From positions 34,380,501 to 34,444,500 of the forward strand of contig NC_134373.1 of NCBI RefSeq assembly GCF_035582795.1: a stretch of 64,000 bases of DNA. The letters are read 5' to 3'. The number at the start of each line of letters is the position of its first letter. Within the stretch, counting starts at the first letter, position 1. This stretch comes from Mycteria americana (lineage: Eukaryota; Chordata; Aves; Ciconiiformes; Ciconiidae). The position numbers were made by a program, and so were the translations under genes. The notes below the pieces were generated by a model. The model was given only the letters and a program-made list of their open reading frames with translations, was not told the DNA's origin and ran no database searches. Positions 20,560 to 34,100 of this stretch are shown here, piece by piece.

Positions 20560-23500
20560 TTCCAGCTGGCCAGCTGGAGCTCCCAGCTGCTCCTCGATTC
20601 CAGTGGCAGGCAGTATGACCCTTCCTTCTAGTGTCCTCCTGCTTTTTGTCTCTACATCCTCTTCCAAGGAGGGATTCCTGCAGGCTGAAATGCAGAGCCC
20701 TTCAGGTCCTTCTTGACCAGCAGATGGCACAAAGAGTACAGGAATTTACAGCAGATTGCTTTGCTATCTTCAACCAGTAACCACCGTGTTCTTAGAAATC
20801 TGAACGATTGCAAACTGTGTAAGGTTCAGCCTGCAATACCTTGCTGTAATGCAGATTGAACTGCAGAACTATTACTGTATTAATTTCAAAGTGTTTATTG
20901 CATATGACATTTTTTGAAAAGCTACTCATGTTACAGATGAAACAGAAGTCATTTTTCACCATCTATAATTGCTGTCTTGCAGAGGTCATATGGATCACCA
21001 GGATGAGAATTAAATTGTTTTGCCAGAACTTCAAAATATGAATGGCATGATCTTGTCCAGACTTTCACAGACTGGATAACAGGTCTGGCCACTGTTTTAT
21101 TAAGTTGAAAGGATAACTGCTGCCTTCATCAGCAGCGTTTTGAAAATGAACGGAAGCATCCTCAGCAAGAAAGGCTTTTGGTACAAAACTTCAGGGAAAG
21201 TCAGTTCAAGGCTGAATTTTAAGCAGGTAGAAGTTCCTTACTGCAATTCAGTGTAATTTAGGTTCTGGACATATTTTCTTCCTGGCTACCTTATACTGTG
21301 TCTGCAGAATATATTTTTAAGTAGATACAAGTTTGCTCTTCCAACTCTGTACTGATTTATATGTATGTGACTAGGTTTACTGTTTGGATCCAGATTTAAC
21401 CCAGGCGGTGCTCCTTTCTGGAATATGGTCATTGTGCAGATAGAGTGAATTAAAAATGTGGACAGGAGGCAGCTGACACTAATACATTGAGGGAGGAAAA
21501 AATCATGTCCTTCAAGCATGGCGTGGTCCACATGTTCCTATCTTAACCAGTACTGCCGGGATCATCACTATTCTGCTTTCACCCACGTCATCACACCCCC
21601 AGCTCTGCGAAGAATTACGACCTGGAAACCCTGGTCAGGTAAAACCCTAAATAAAGAACTCACCTCAGTGTCCATGTTGGGTCTCAGCTGACTTGGCAAG
21701 TCTTCGTGAAATTGCATTAGTGTGGCATGAGGCCCAAATTGATAAACTGTCCTGAGAAGGTATGTTAGATCCCGCTGAGCAGAATATATTGGCTATGTCA
21801 ATTGACTATTATCAGCATGGTGCACAAGGAAAACTTTGTTGCCTTTGCAGATAAATTATGATCTTGCGTCTGTGTAAACAGATGTCATGGCATTATATAT
21901 AGGAATTCAGAAATTACAGATTTCATTAGGTGGCAAAGTATCATGTGCTCCAATATTGCTTTGTCTCGATATCTTGCAAGAGATGTTGCTTAGAGTTAGC
22001 AAAGAAGTGTGCTTCTCTGGAAATTTCAAAACATGTTTTATGGGCTTCTTTCTTTTTGTCTTTGTTTTTTCTTCAAGCTGCAATTGTAGAAAGTCACAAA
22101 AAAGAAGACTCAGAAGGCAATAATGATAATTTTATTGTGACAGGTCTAGACAATAGTTTAAACCACTAACTCATGTTAATAGTTTTTCTCTGAAGTTTGG
22201 CATTTCTTAGATATCATATGAATTCCCCCGGTACATGTCTCATTTCTGTCCAATAGATTCATTCCTAATTGCTTGACTTATCAGGCAATCGTTACTAACA
22301 GTAGGATTTTCTCAGATGGTTATTGAGTTGTTGTCAAAAAGTCTCAAATTCTCTACACATGATCTTGCAGGAAGGTTTGTAGGGAATCATGTTCTGGATT
22401 AGCAAAGCCTTTATAGAGCCATATTAGATACTCTGAATTTCTCTCCAAAGAGGAATGTTTTTAAGGGTCTGCCAATGTCAGTATTTTATCTCCAACAGTC
22501 AATTCATCATTAAAGCCAAATTCAAAATCTTTGCTCCTACTTACCATTAACTAACTTGTGTTGATTAACAATGTAACGCAAAAGTAGTCATTGATTTCAG
22601 TTGAATCATTTCAGGTAGATGGTGATAATTTATACAAAAGGTATCAAAATCCCATATAGAAAAGATCATGAAACAAAAGCGTATAGTCATTTTTGGATAC
22701 TAGAGTTGTGGTACAGAGCTGAATTAAGGCAGACAGGTTTTATTTTCAGAAAGCAGAATCTCTGAAAAAATGATGTCATTTATGAACATCTGCACCATTA
22801 AGCTAAATTTTTGAACTAGAAAACTAGAGCTTTTATTGCTTACAGCCACAAACTGGAAAACCTTTCAGAGCTGTCTTTTAATTTTTAACAGATTATAATT
22901 TTCCCTGTTAGATCAAATTTATCTGTCAGACAGCAATAAATTCTGGGTAGGGACTTGGTTTAAAATCGAGTATCAGTTTATTTCAAATGTGTCTACCTTA
23001 TGTAAGAAAAAAATCTGTATATGAATGCAAGTGATGGATACAAAAGTATCTGCAGAAATAATCAATTTTCCAATTTAATTGAGACATATAATTCTGAAAT
23101 CTGGACTTTGGCAGAGAAAAGTTGCCCACACATGAACTGATGTTAGTGGTGTAGATATGGATATATCCAGATATATCACATAGAGAATAGATGGGTTGAT
23201 TTATAAAACATGTTAATCTTAATGATGGTTAGAAATTGCTGGTGCAAATCATATCTCCATAGAGTATCACTGAATATCATTGAATCTGTGGGGGAATTTA
23301 AAGTATGCCTGAGAGTTTAAGACAAGGAGAGTAAGATATCTGTGTTTGGAAAAAGCAAGCTAGGCTATCACAATCACAGTTTTCTAGGATTTTTGTTTGA
23401 TACTGGTTTCAAATAATGTCTCCCTTGTGTCATATGGAGGTATTGTCTCAGTTATAACTGGCATCACCAACACTTTGTGTAGCATGTGGAATACAGCTGG

Positions 23501-23925
23501 ATTCAAACCACATTTGTGAGTTTTTTAGGAAATTTCTCATTTACCCCATATTTTACAACTGAAGCTGTTCAGTGTATCAATTGTAAATGCAGATGGACAA
23601 TTTGAATGTGTTCCAAATCAAATCCAGTGCAGATCTGCAGCCGGGATGAGAAAGTAGATATGGGTTGAATTGCATTTTGTAGAAGGCTTTGTAGATTTTG
23701 CATAGTTCTTGTGGATTTTCTGGACCTTACAACTGCTCAGGTGTTTCCGAGAATCAATTTAATATCTTAAAGCGTTAGGCCATCACCATTGCCCTTATTA
23801 GTTCATTAAAGGGAAGCCAATATTCTAGAGTTGGCATAATCTGGATCATGCCAGGGTAAGGAACTGAAACCATTTTAATTGTTCTAATGAATGATCTCCT
23901 TTTTTATACACATAGAGGACCAAAG
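20560..23925. other. Intergenic DNA upstream of DDX18
   Basis: AT-rich sequence after the CpG island. The open frames here are short and unlike any family I know. No repeat that I can name. Confidence 0.5.
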
Positions 23926-24350
23926 TCTAATCTCACTCTTTTAGATCTCTCTGCAGAGTTTAGCATGGTTGATCATGAAATCCTGGTGTGTCAATGAGCT
24001 GGATGGCTGGAGTCCAGGTTACTGTGCTAGGCTGGGCCCTTCCTGAAGAGGTGCATCCAACAGATAGTGATGATCAGCTGCATGCGTACCCTACGTGATC
24101 CTTAATGGCTGGAAACCCACAGAAATCAATTTCTTTGTGTCCTTTTCTAGCAATGGAGTGCAACCGCATAGGCAGCTGGATTCAGAGGCTAGTAATTTGC
24201 AGATAATACCCGGCCATGTGTATTCGTTACCATCTGTGACTACATCATTGACTCTGCTGCTACCAAGATGATCAGCTAATTGTGTGAGATTAGCTTAATT
24301 AAACTGAAGTGAGCTGTATAGATGTGACTACAGCTAGACAATGTGACGTT
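23926..24350 (+). mobile_element. Ancient L2/L3-like LINE reverse-transcriptase remnant
   Basis: From 23938 the plus strand reads LLDLSAEFSMVDHEILV, the 'LLDLSAAFDTVDH' hallmark of L2/L3-type LINE reverse transcriptases (motif A, although the catalytic Asp of that motif is altered). At 24195 it reads FADNTR, corresponding to the catalytic motif C. Several stops and frame changes lie between the two. The wording differs from avian CR1, so this is an older, separate LINE lineage. The boundaries are approximate. Confidence 0.6.
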
Positions 24351-24557
24351 TATGGGCAAAAAATCTTCAGTGTTTAGGAAATGCCACCTAGTATAAAATG
24401 CTGTAGTTCCTCCCTGCAGTAAGAGGGATTATGCATTGGTTTGCCACAGAAATTTATGCTAAGGTCAGTATTTTGTTCCTCATCTCCAAAATACATCATC
24501 ACTAGGGCCCGGCTTATCTAAAATGTTGCTTAAATCGCTCTGAAATGAAGAAGACAG

Positions 24558-24965
24558 TTGCAATCGTAGAATCACAGAACGGTTGAGGTTGCAAGGCACC
24601 TCTGGAGACTGCCTGGTCCAACTCCCCTGCTCTAGCAGGGGCAGCTAGAGCAGGTTGCGCAGGACCCTGTCTACTCAAGTTTTGAGTGTGTCCAAGGACG
24701 GAGACTCCACGGAAGACTCCGTCTTCTTTACTCCCTCCCAACAGGTATTGATACACATTGAACCTTCGCTTCTCAAGGCTGAACAGTCCCAGCTTTCTCA
24801 GTTTCTCCTTGTATGCCAGATGCTCCAATCCCTTTAGCATCTTTGTGGCCATTTGCTGAGCTCGCTCCAGTATGTCCCTGTCCTTGTACTGGGGAGCCCA
24901 GAGCTGGACACAGTACTCCACATGTGTCTCGCCAGTGCTGAGTAGAGGGAAGGATCACCTCCCTT
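24558..24965 (-). mobile_element. CR1 LINE fragment (3' part of ORF2)
   Basis: The plus strand starts with the reversed CR1 tail (AGAATCACAGAA), then the typical GGTTGAGGTTGCAAGGCACC region. The minus strand encodes MEYCVQLWAPQYKDRDILER and [10 protein letters not shown], the conserved CR1 ORF2 C-terminus. It carries frameshifts, is diverged and is 5'-truncated. Confidence 0.93.
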
Positions 24966-27548
24966 TTGTTTCCCACAATTGTCACAGTGGGCCTTTCTGT
25001 TATAATTGTATAACTCTTTTTTGCTAAGAAAACTTTGCCATTTCCAAGATAAATGTGTAGTCATTTTATATTTAACACCTACACACTGCAAACCAAAAAA
25101 ATCCTCTAGGAAAACAAGGTGCTATACACATTTTTATCCTCACAGAGGCAATGAGAAAACAAATAATACATAATACAAGAGCAGTGCACAATTTGTAATG
25201 TACTACTCGCAGGCAAGAGAGTACCATGAGGATAACTGTAGTGTAAAAGCATGCATGGCACACAGCTGAATAGTTTAGATTCCATTTTATTTTATTTTAT
25301 CAATGCAGAACAACTTGTTTCTGACATTTGTAATTTAAACTTTTTGGGGCACTCAGAAACTGATTTTCTGAATTGGATGAAATAATAATCAAACATTTTC
25401 TGTTCTATTTTAGGAGGCTGTTTACAGCTGTTTGCTTCAACTGTTCCACCATCCCTAGTAAGTATTGATAAATAGCCTGTTTTGCACATGACAGTAAGGT
25501 ACAGTCACTTTTATTAAGATAGCATTTAAATTCACTATATTCTTTCTCTACATAGGAAGATCCATTTTTTAATATTTTCCTATTTTTAAAAAAACTTAGT
25601 GAAGATTTTTCAAAATACTGCAAAGGCTACAAGTAGGATCAAGTGATTAATTAACAGATTGATCAAACTGCAGGTGTAGCAGCTAGCTTATAGCTTACAG
25701 GCTGACAGGTTCATAATCTTTAAAATAATAATTTTGTCGGGCATAAAAGGCTTTCCTTTTACAGTGCCCTCATTAATTTAAAGAATCCTAGTAAATATAT
25801 TACTGTCTCCTTTTCAGAAGGGGTGTGTCTTTTATGTTGCCTTATCATTTAACATATCTTCATTTAAAATAGCTCTGTTCAAATAATATAAAGTCATAAT
25901 TAAAGAGATTATGAAATCTGAGACAGTAAATGAAATACATTGGGTCAGCTAAGATTCTTTGCAACTATTTTGAAGATAATATTTAAAGGGGAGGGATAGA
26001 GCTTTGGATGTTCTGGGTGCATTGGCAGCTGGATGCAGACAAATCTGTGGCATTTTGTGGATGGAATGAACACAAGATGTCACCCTGGCTGTGAGAGAGC
26101 TCCAACACAAAAATGCCATTAGTTGAAGAGGAAAGGGAATGAAGGATTGAGGTTATTTTTTTTTTTCCTCCCACGAGTTGTCCATCACGTGTTCCTTCAT
26201 TTAACTATTGCAGAACAATGTTTTGCTACAAAATTTTCTACACGTTGCTGAATATTTTTAATTCAATTCTAAGCCATTTATGATCTTTTTAAATTGCTGT
26301 TTTAAATTAGGTTCCGGAAATTTGAAGTCAGATTTGACTTCCTTGAATAGTTGCCCTATGTTTCTTATACTGTTAGTGAAAAAGATGATGGAGAACACAG
26401 TGTGATATTTTTCTGAGTTTTCTTCAGTCTTATTAATTTTCATACATGTACCTAGAAGTCTGAAAGCTTCTAGAAGGATGCAATGGCAACTATTGTGAAA
26501 AACTTTCAGATAATATAACATAGTTAGTTATGTTTCTTCCTAAACAGAGTAAACCTTTCTGTGCTGAAGAGTAATATCCTATTTACTTTACAGTTTGAAA
26601 ATCCTTTTACCTTTACTTTAAATAATGCAAAATTCTTCCTTCAAGGAAGGAGTTGAAAATCTTAAATTAAACAAAGCGTTATTTAAACAATGGTATTAGC
26701 ATTCTTCTGATTATGGATGGGAAACTCATACCTTAAATATTAAACTCCTTGAGCTCAGGCCCCTGACTTCAGTAATACCAACAACATGCCTATGTTCAGA
26801 ATGACATTTATGCTTTAAATGTTTGTTTCCTTCCTGTATAAAATAGTACAAAAGATTTTGCAGTCAAGACATCTGTCTGGGACTTGTGAGGACAGAACTC
26901 AATGCCTTGTTATGCTGTAGATGCTCATATTATCTTAAGGGATCATTCTAACTGCATTTATCTCATCCATACAGTGAGAATGTCTTCATCTGTAAGATGA
27001 GGATAGTTGTATTTCTTTACTCTCACTGCCTGTTTGTATTTAGATAGAAAGCCCTTAAAGTAAGGACTAATTTAAAAAATACGTTTGTGAGGGACCTATA
27101 ACAAAGAAGGCCTGTACATATCAGGGAGCTCTGGGCACTATTGTAATATTAAACAAAAGTGTATTACTCTTAACCACCAAAATTTAAATAACAAGTGATA
27201 GTAAAATACTATTTTGTAACAAAGTATGTATCTTAGGGGGCCAGATTCTCATAAACCTGGACAGAGGAGGAAACTAAATAGTGAACATACAGCATGTCAA
27301 ATAATCTGTGATACCTCTACCTAAGCGTGCTTTTGGCTCATGGCGAATAACAGAATACCCTCAAGAAAATATCAAGTGAGTTCATTCTCACATTTGCTGC
27401 AAGGTGCAGTTTGGAATACACTCACTAGTGATTTCCTTGAAGTGGCTTACCCCTCACTTGCTCAATATTATTAGTATGCTCCTACATCCATAGTTTTACA
27501 CTACTCTTCTGCTTTACATCATTTTGCATATCCTTAAAACTAGTGTAA
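24966..27548. other. Intergenic DNA, nothing recognised
   Basis: AT-rich sequence without a supported gene or repeat. The minus-strand frame at 25405-25623 is open for 72 codons but resembles no family I know. Confidence 0.5.
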
Positions 27549-27553
27549 GTTAC

Positions 27554-28151
27554 TGTCATGGTTTAACCCCAGCTGGCACCTAAGCACCAGACAGCCTCTC
27601 GCTCTCTCCCCTCACAGTGGAATGGAGGGGAAGAGAATCAGAAGGGTAAAAGTGAGAAAACTTGCAAGTTGAGATAAGGACAGTTTAATAGGTAAAGCAA
27701 AAGCCGTGCACACAAGCAAAGCAAAGCAAGGAATTCATTCACTGCTTCCCATGGGCAGGCAGGTGTTCAGCCATCTCCAGGAAAGCAGGGCTCCATCACG
27801 TGTAATGGTTACTTGGGAAGACAAAACGCTGTCACTCCGAACGTCCCCCCTTCCTTCTTCTTCCCCAGCTTTATATGCTGAGCATGACGCCATATGGTAT
27901 GGAACGGCCCTTTGGGCAGTTGGGGTCAGCTGTCCTGGCTGTGTCCCCTCCCAACTCCTTGTGCTCCCCCAGCCTCCTCGCTGGTGGGGTGGGGTGAGGA
28001 GCAGAAAAGGCCTTGACTCTGTGTAAGCACTGCTCAGCAATAAGGAAAACATCCATGTATTATCAGCACTGTTTCCAGCACAAAACCAAAACATAGTCCC
28101 ATACAAGCTACTATGGAAAAAATTAACTCTATCCCAGTCAAAACCAGCACC
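27554..28151 (-). mobile_element. Solo LTR, avian ERV family (variant middle)
   Basis: A complete LTR in reverse orientation. The plus strand opens TGTCATGGTTTAACCCC and closes AAAACCAGCACC. Flanking GTTAC (27549-27553) and TTTAC (28152-28156) form a 5-bp target duplication with one mismatch. Both ends match the copies at 37.5 and 41.8 kb, but the middle (about 27690-27870) is different sequence without the ATT microsatellite, so it is a separate subfamily. No internal provirus remains. Confidence 0.9.
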
Positions 28152-28156
28152 TTTAC

Positions 28157-31100
28157 TTTTACTCTCAAGACCCTTTCAGATTGCCATTTAAATAAGTTTT
28201 AATATTCCTGAGAATGAGAATGGTTAATTATCAGCCTGTTATGTAATATTACATTTTTTGATTGAAACTCAGTGGGAGCTCGGACAGTCAGCGCTCCATA
28301 AGAGAATGCTCAATAGCTTGTATTATTGGGCTCTGAGCTTTTATGGTTCAAGCCTTTATAAACTGTGTCAAGCTGTGATAGTTATAATTATTGCACACGT
28401 TGGCTTAATCTATATAGTGTAGTCATAATGCATTAGCCTTTCCAACTTTCACTTGCCTGTCCTTTATTATCAGTGACATTTTCCCCTAAAGGTTCAGAGC
28501 AAGCATGACTTTATGATGTGCTGTAAGCTTTAACTAAACCAACTCTTTTTTTTCTGTGACAGACTGTTGTTGATGAAACCAGGAGATGGCAGTCTTTCTT
28601 AATGGATCAGAGTTAAATTCTAGTGGTGATCACAATTTCTGTTCTTGTGCCCCAGAATAGGCAAAAATTTAAAATGAGGTGAAGGAAGAGCCACACATCT
28701 TGTTGGCACAGCAAGTCATTGCATGCTTGACCCCTCTGGTATCTTCCAGGTGTCAGATCTTGAACAATCACGCAAATCCGGGGGGAATCATGGTCTTCCC
28801 AGTCTTCAGATTGGCCTTAGTGCAGTCTGGCTGTTTCAACATACCTGAACTACAGTCCTCTCTTCTCTGGTAATACTGATAGGAGAATTTAATGACTAGC
28901 CCACCTCCCTAAAACCGTGTACTTCATCTGAAGGCAGGGTATTTCAGAGAAAACTATCTTAGAAACAAAACACAATTCATTAATGTGTGTTTAATCAGTA
29001 AAAATGTAGTCACCCAGAGACTGTATGACCTACTCCGTCTCTTTGTTAATTTGCTCCTAACAGATACCAGTAACCATTCTTGGACAACTCAGAGCTTCCA
29101 CAGGGGGTCAAAGTGGTTTTAGCTGGCTGTGATGCTTTTGATCTCTGTTCATGTAATCTGACAAAAGGCAGTGTCACATCAGTTTATAACCCAGTGGGAT
29201 ATCACTACACTAAGATATGTGATTGTCTGTTCTTACTGGAGAAGTAATTGCTGCATGGCAGTATTAGATGACAGTTTCTTTTGAGCTGTTGGCAGCAAAC
29301 ACAAACAAGAACTTCTTACCTTTCTATATGTTTTTCTGTAGAGTAAGCACCAGGGACTCTGAGACAGGAGACCATAAAGGTGGCTTAGATTGACTCTTTG
29401 TCCTTGTTGTCACAGTCCAGCTCAAACAGAGCTTAGGCAAAGCATGATCTGCCTTCAATTATTTACTAGAACCAAGGACCACTGATAGATTTAATTCTAA
29501 CAAACTAATAATCATCATGGCTTTTGTACTCCCAAAGCTGCTTCTCACTGTTACCACTCCTTCCCTTAAACTGCAGTAAGGCAAGTGTTTAGAGAGCAAG
29601 AGCACATATTATACGTGACCACATCGGGCTTATACATTGTTTGGACTAACACTTTGTCTTCTATTGGGGCAAACTCTTGCTTTGTACCTCAAAACCATTT
29701 CAAACTCTCTTAAACAATCCCTCACTGACTAACAGCAATAATAACAATAATAACATGAATAAATTCTTTTAGGCAATGCTGAATAAGATGAGCAGATGTA
29801 GAAGCTAGGTAACGTTTATTAAGTATTTGGTTGCTACCTGAGCATATTGCAGAACCAAGCAAAGGAGGAAAACAATAAATTGTTCCAAATGTCCAGCTAT
29901 ATTCTCACTCATCATATTTGTCAGTATTATAAAGGAAAGGTTTTTGTTTTTTTAAGTGAGTGATAACACACCTCCATGTCACATTTGTGTGTAAAGGTCC
30001 TCCACCTTTCTTCTGCAACTCACCATGTTCAGTTTGATGCACATTACTCAATGTCCTGCCACTGCTTTCCTGAGCATTCATGCCTGTAGACATCGTACAG
30101 ATGACTGGTTCTCACAGCAGAGCTCTATTTTTAACTTGGCATGCAGGAAGACAGGCTGTTCACATCTAGCAGAAGGCAAATGTCTTTGGACTTGCGTGCC
30201 AGAATTCTGCAGGTGAGAATCATGTACATGGTAAGGAATATCTGGATATAGGTTTGGATACATCAAGAGTGCAAAACTCCTTGGTGTGGCAAAAATGCTG
30301 GATATACAAATGACACTGAATATATTGACCAAAGTTTGTTATTTTGTCAGCTTCACAAAATCTCAGCGACAGTTCCCAGATAGCTATAACGGAATTTACC
30401 TTAGGTGTGTATATGAAATTTCAGTTGCTATGCAGCATCGTAATACAAGCCTCTAAAAGCTATGTTAAACATTTAGCATGCACTTAATCATCTGCCAGAA
30501 ATGTTTAAAGGCATAATGTCTCATTAATAATTATTAAATCATTGAGTCGTGCAAAGAGAGATGTTCCGTCTTTACTTCCATAATGGTAAAACACAGGTCA
30601 TTTACCAAGCATACAACAGCACATCAGATATTGGAATTTTTCTTGAAGGGAATTAACAGAGCCCTATTAGAGGATATGTATTAGTAAAGGAAGGAAGCAT
30701 TTGGTGACTGAAACAGTGTTCATCCATGGCATACAGTCTAGTTTCTACACTCCCCCGCACTCTGACAGCTTAAAACATTCTCATGTAAATTGCCAGGTGT
30801 AAAGAAACGTCATTAATAATATAACCAAAATTATTTCAGTGTCACTCAGTTATGGGACTGGGACTCAGAAAATACATGTAGAGCTTCCACCTCTGCCACA
30901 GACATCCTGCATGATTGAAATGAATCATTCACGCTCACATTCCTGCCATATGGACATTAACAGAGGTCCTGTATTAAAGCACTCACTTCAAAAAGAAGTT
31001 CAAATGTCACATGAGCTCCATAGTGGTGTCTGCCTCTCTCCATTGACTGTTGGGAGTACAGAGTGAATAGGCTCTTAATGTAGTCAAGGTCCTTAAGTGC

Positions 31101-34100
31101 AGTTTTGGAAATAGTGCTGGATGTTTATCTGGGTTTGTAGGCTTTAAGTGTGACCTAGTTGAGTTGAAATGCTGGACTTCCCTAGAGGGTTCCTCATACC
31201 ATTTTGTATATTCAGTAGTTACTTATGCTTGCTTATCCACGATAACAATCGATCTTTGCCCCGGGTTATGAAGGGAATCAAAGCTCCTGGTTACTGTCAG
31301 AGACAGGGTCTGTCCTAGAGCTGTTCCTGTGTCCTTCTGGTGAGCCCTTGGTCTCTCAGAGAGCCTGTCCTCCCTCAGCCCTCTCTGCACAAAACATGAG
31401 GGAGTCCTGGTATTCAGCTTGCTTTGCGGCAGTTTTTGTGCCTACGCCTTCATTCCTCTTCTGGAGGGTACGGAATGAAAAAAAGCTTTTTTAAGTGAGA
31501 TTGAGTGAAATGGAAAGGGTTTTTATTTTATTCTAGTCTCAGAATGACATTGCTTCTATATAATGCCCATCCTTTGGATTAACAGTGTGTTTTACCCTTT
31601 CCCATCCATGTCTGTAAGGAATGAAGATAATCAAAGACAAAGAAAAGGAGGCAGCAAATCAGTATACGTAAGCTCCAGGCAGAGGGCAAATGTACTCACT
31701 GTATAGTGTGTAAAAGGGCAATTTAGGGTTTTAAATGAAGCCTGAATTACTTCAACCTTGAACGGCAAAATGCATTAATCTATAATTATGTAATTTCACT
31801 AAAGAAAGCAAGAAAAACAAGAGATGCCTAACTGATTTAGATGGCAAAATGCCAGAAAAAATTCCTGAGCTGGGATTTGTACATTTCAAGAAAAATAAAG
31901 CAGGGATGTACATGGAAACGTGGAGCATAAGACAAATAAATGTATTTTGCAGATGTGCAGCAGGTTTTGATGAATGAAGCAGATCTCTGTGTGACTTCTT
32001 AGGCTCTAAGCCTTAACACCCCAGCAAGTGTAAGCACTCAAAAAATATCTTCTGTCTAGATACCAAATGTGGAGCAAAATTTCTGTTGTAAAAATGCTAT
32101 TTCAAGTGCCATAGAACTAAACTTTGACTAAAAAAAAGTGATGGTCGACTTCAACAAAAAGATTTGTTTTTGCTATACTCTGGAGTTCCCTGAGTGTGCT
32201 CTTCTAAAAGAGCACATTCCCTCACTGACCCTGAAAACAGTGGTGGGACAGTCCTTTGATGATGCCAAAATGCAATGTCTCACATCCAAGCACACGCCAC
32301 GTTTCAGTTGCCACCATCTACATGTTGTGTATCCTCAAAGATAAGCTTGTGTTTTCTCAAGAGCCCTGTTACATCCTGAAGTTAATGGCTCCTGGTTGAT
32401 CATCTCACATCAGAAGGACAATGAGCATCTCTGCTGGTGGGTGGTGCTTACTCAAAACAGTGGAGATGTCTTTGGCATGAGGTCAACCATATTCCCTGTG
32501 CTTAGAGGCTGCCTCATCTAGGCTCATAGCTCACATGGGTTTGGGCAGTGTAGTGTCTGGGATAAGCTGGATGCCATGTCTCAGCTCCCTCAGTTGTTCT
32601 TCCTGAAGTTCATGAGCCTGTTACAGGATTCTGGCACAATAAAGTCAGGAGAAATCATTAGGGAGAGTAAGGAGCTGGCAGGACACTTTGTTGGACTGTG
32701 TGTTGAGCCATGGAGTTGTGCACAGTGCAGGTGAGGTGGTGGGGACACAAGTATTGGAAGGGCTATATCAGAAGCTCAGTAAGGACAAAGTAGGTGGTAC
32801 AGGTGTTATTTAAAATAAAACTTGCTATGCTGGCAGCTCAGACTTAGGACATGCACCCATCTCAGCCTCCTCAGAATATACATGCCCTGTGAAAATAGCA
32901 TTTTCAGTTGTATTCTACATTCATGATCTTGCAGTACTCTCACATTGGCTGATGTTGTACAGCTATTTGTTGGTCGCTATGAGACTTTCTCTGGAGTCTG
33001 ATTGCTCGGGATAAGAATTTACCTGCAAAAGTAAAAAGTCATTTGTGCTGTGTCATAGAATTAGTGTTAGTCACTTTTTTTTTTTTCTGACAGAAGCAGA
33101 TAAAGCATTGAATAAATCTGGCCCTGCAGGTGATGCTGAGAGACACTGGGAGATATAACAAATTGAATTCCCTAGTCAGCCTGATATTAGTGTAGAATAT
33201 TTACTGCTTCCAGGGAAGTTAAACCTCACTTCCACCATGCATTTCTAAACATTTACACCTTTTACAACTTTACACCTTCTAGGTAGTTAACTATCTTCAA
33301 AAAGGATAAACAAACTAATTGTAAATAATTTTTTTAATTACATAATTTCCAACATCATATTATCTTTCCATTAAACAGCGCCGCTTTAGCAGAGACACAG
33401 ACCTGTGAGGCAGCAGCTGTGGATCTGTTAAGCTCTCCTTCATTATTAATGTCTTGTTTTCATTGGTTTTAAGACAGATTCTTTCAGTCACGTTTTCAAA
33501 ACCATCTTGTAGATTTGCACACACGATTTTAAGTGTGAATGATTTGAAAGCTCCCAGTGTCCTTACGTGACTTCTGCGATTTTGCCTTTTTATATTGCAG
33601 TGAAGGTGCTGAATGAAGAACTGATCCTACTTCAAAATTATGTCTCTATCTTGTTATATTGCACTTAATGGGAAAATGTTTATAATTTCAGCATGTAATT
33701 TTCCACTATTCTCAGACAGCTTTAGTGGTATAAGCAGTACTCAGGGCATGTTTGAGAGATACACTTTGATTAATAAAGAACAGACTAGTGAGCTACTATG
33801 AAGAACTGTGTAAAGATTAATATTTTCCTATACTGTTGGAATGGAAAGAGACCCTTGGGTAAAATATTTTAGGAAACAAATCCAATAAGGTTACAATTTA
33901 AAGAAAAAAGTCCACTTACATGCATAAGCACAGGTGTCTGACTTTTCCTCTCTTAAAGAATCGCCCCCAAAGTTATAAAATAAGAATAATTACTCTTAGC
34001 AAAATTTTCTGATAATTTATTCTACCTGGATTTTCTGGAGTACATCTTCAGATCATGGACTGTATGTGCATATCTCATTATCACTAATGAGAATTTCAAT

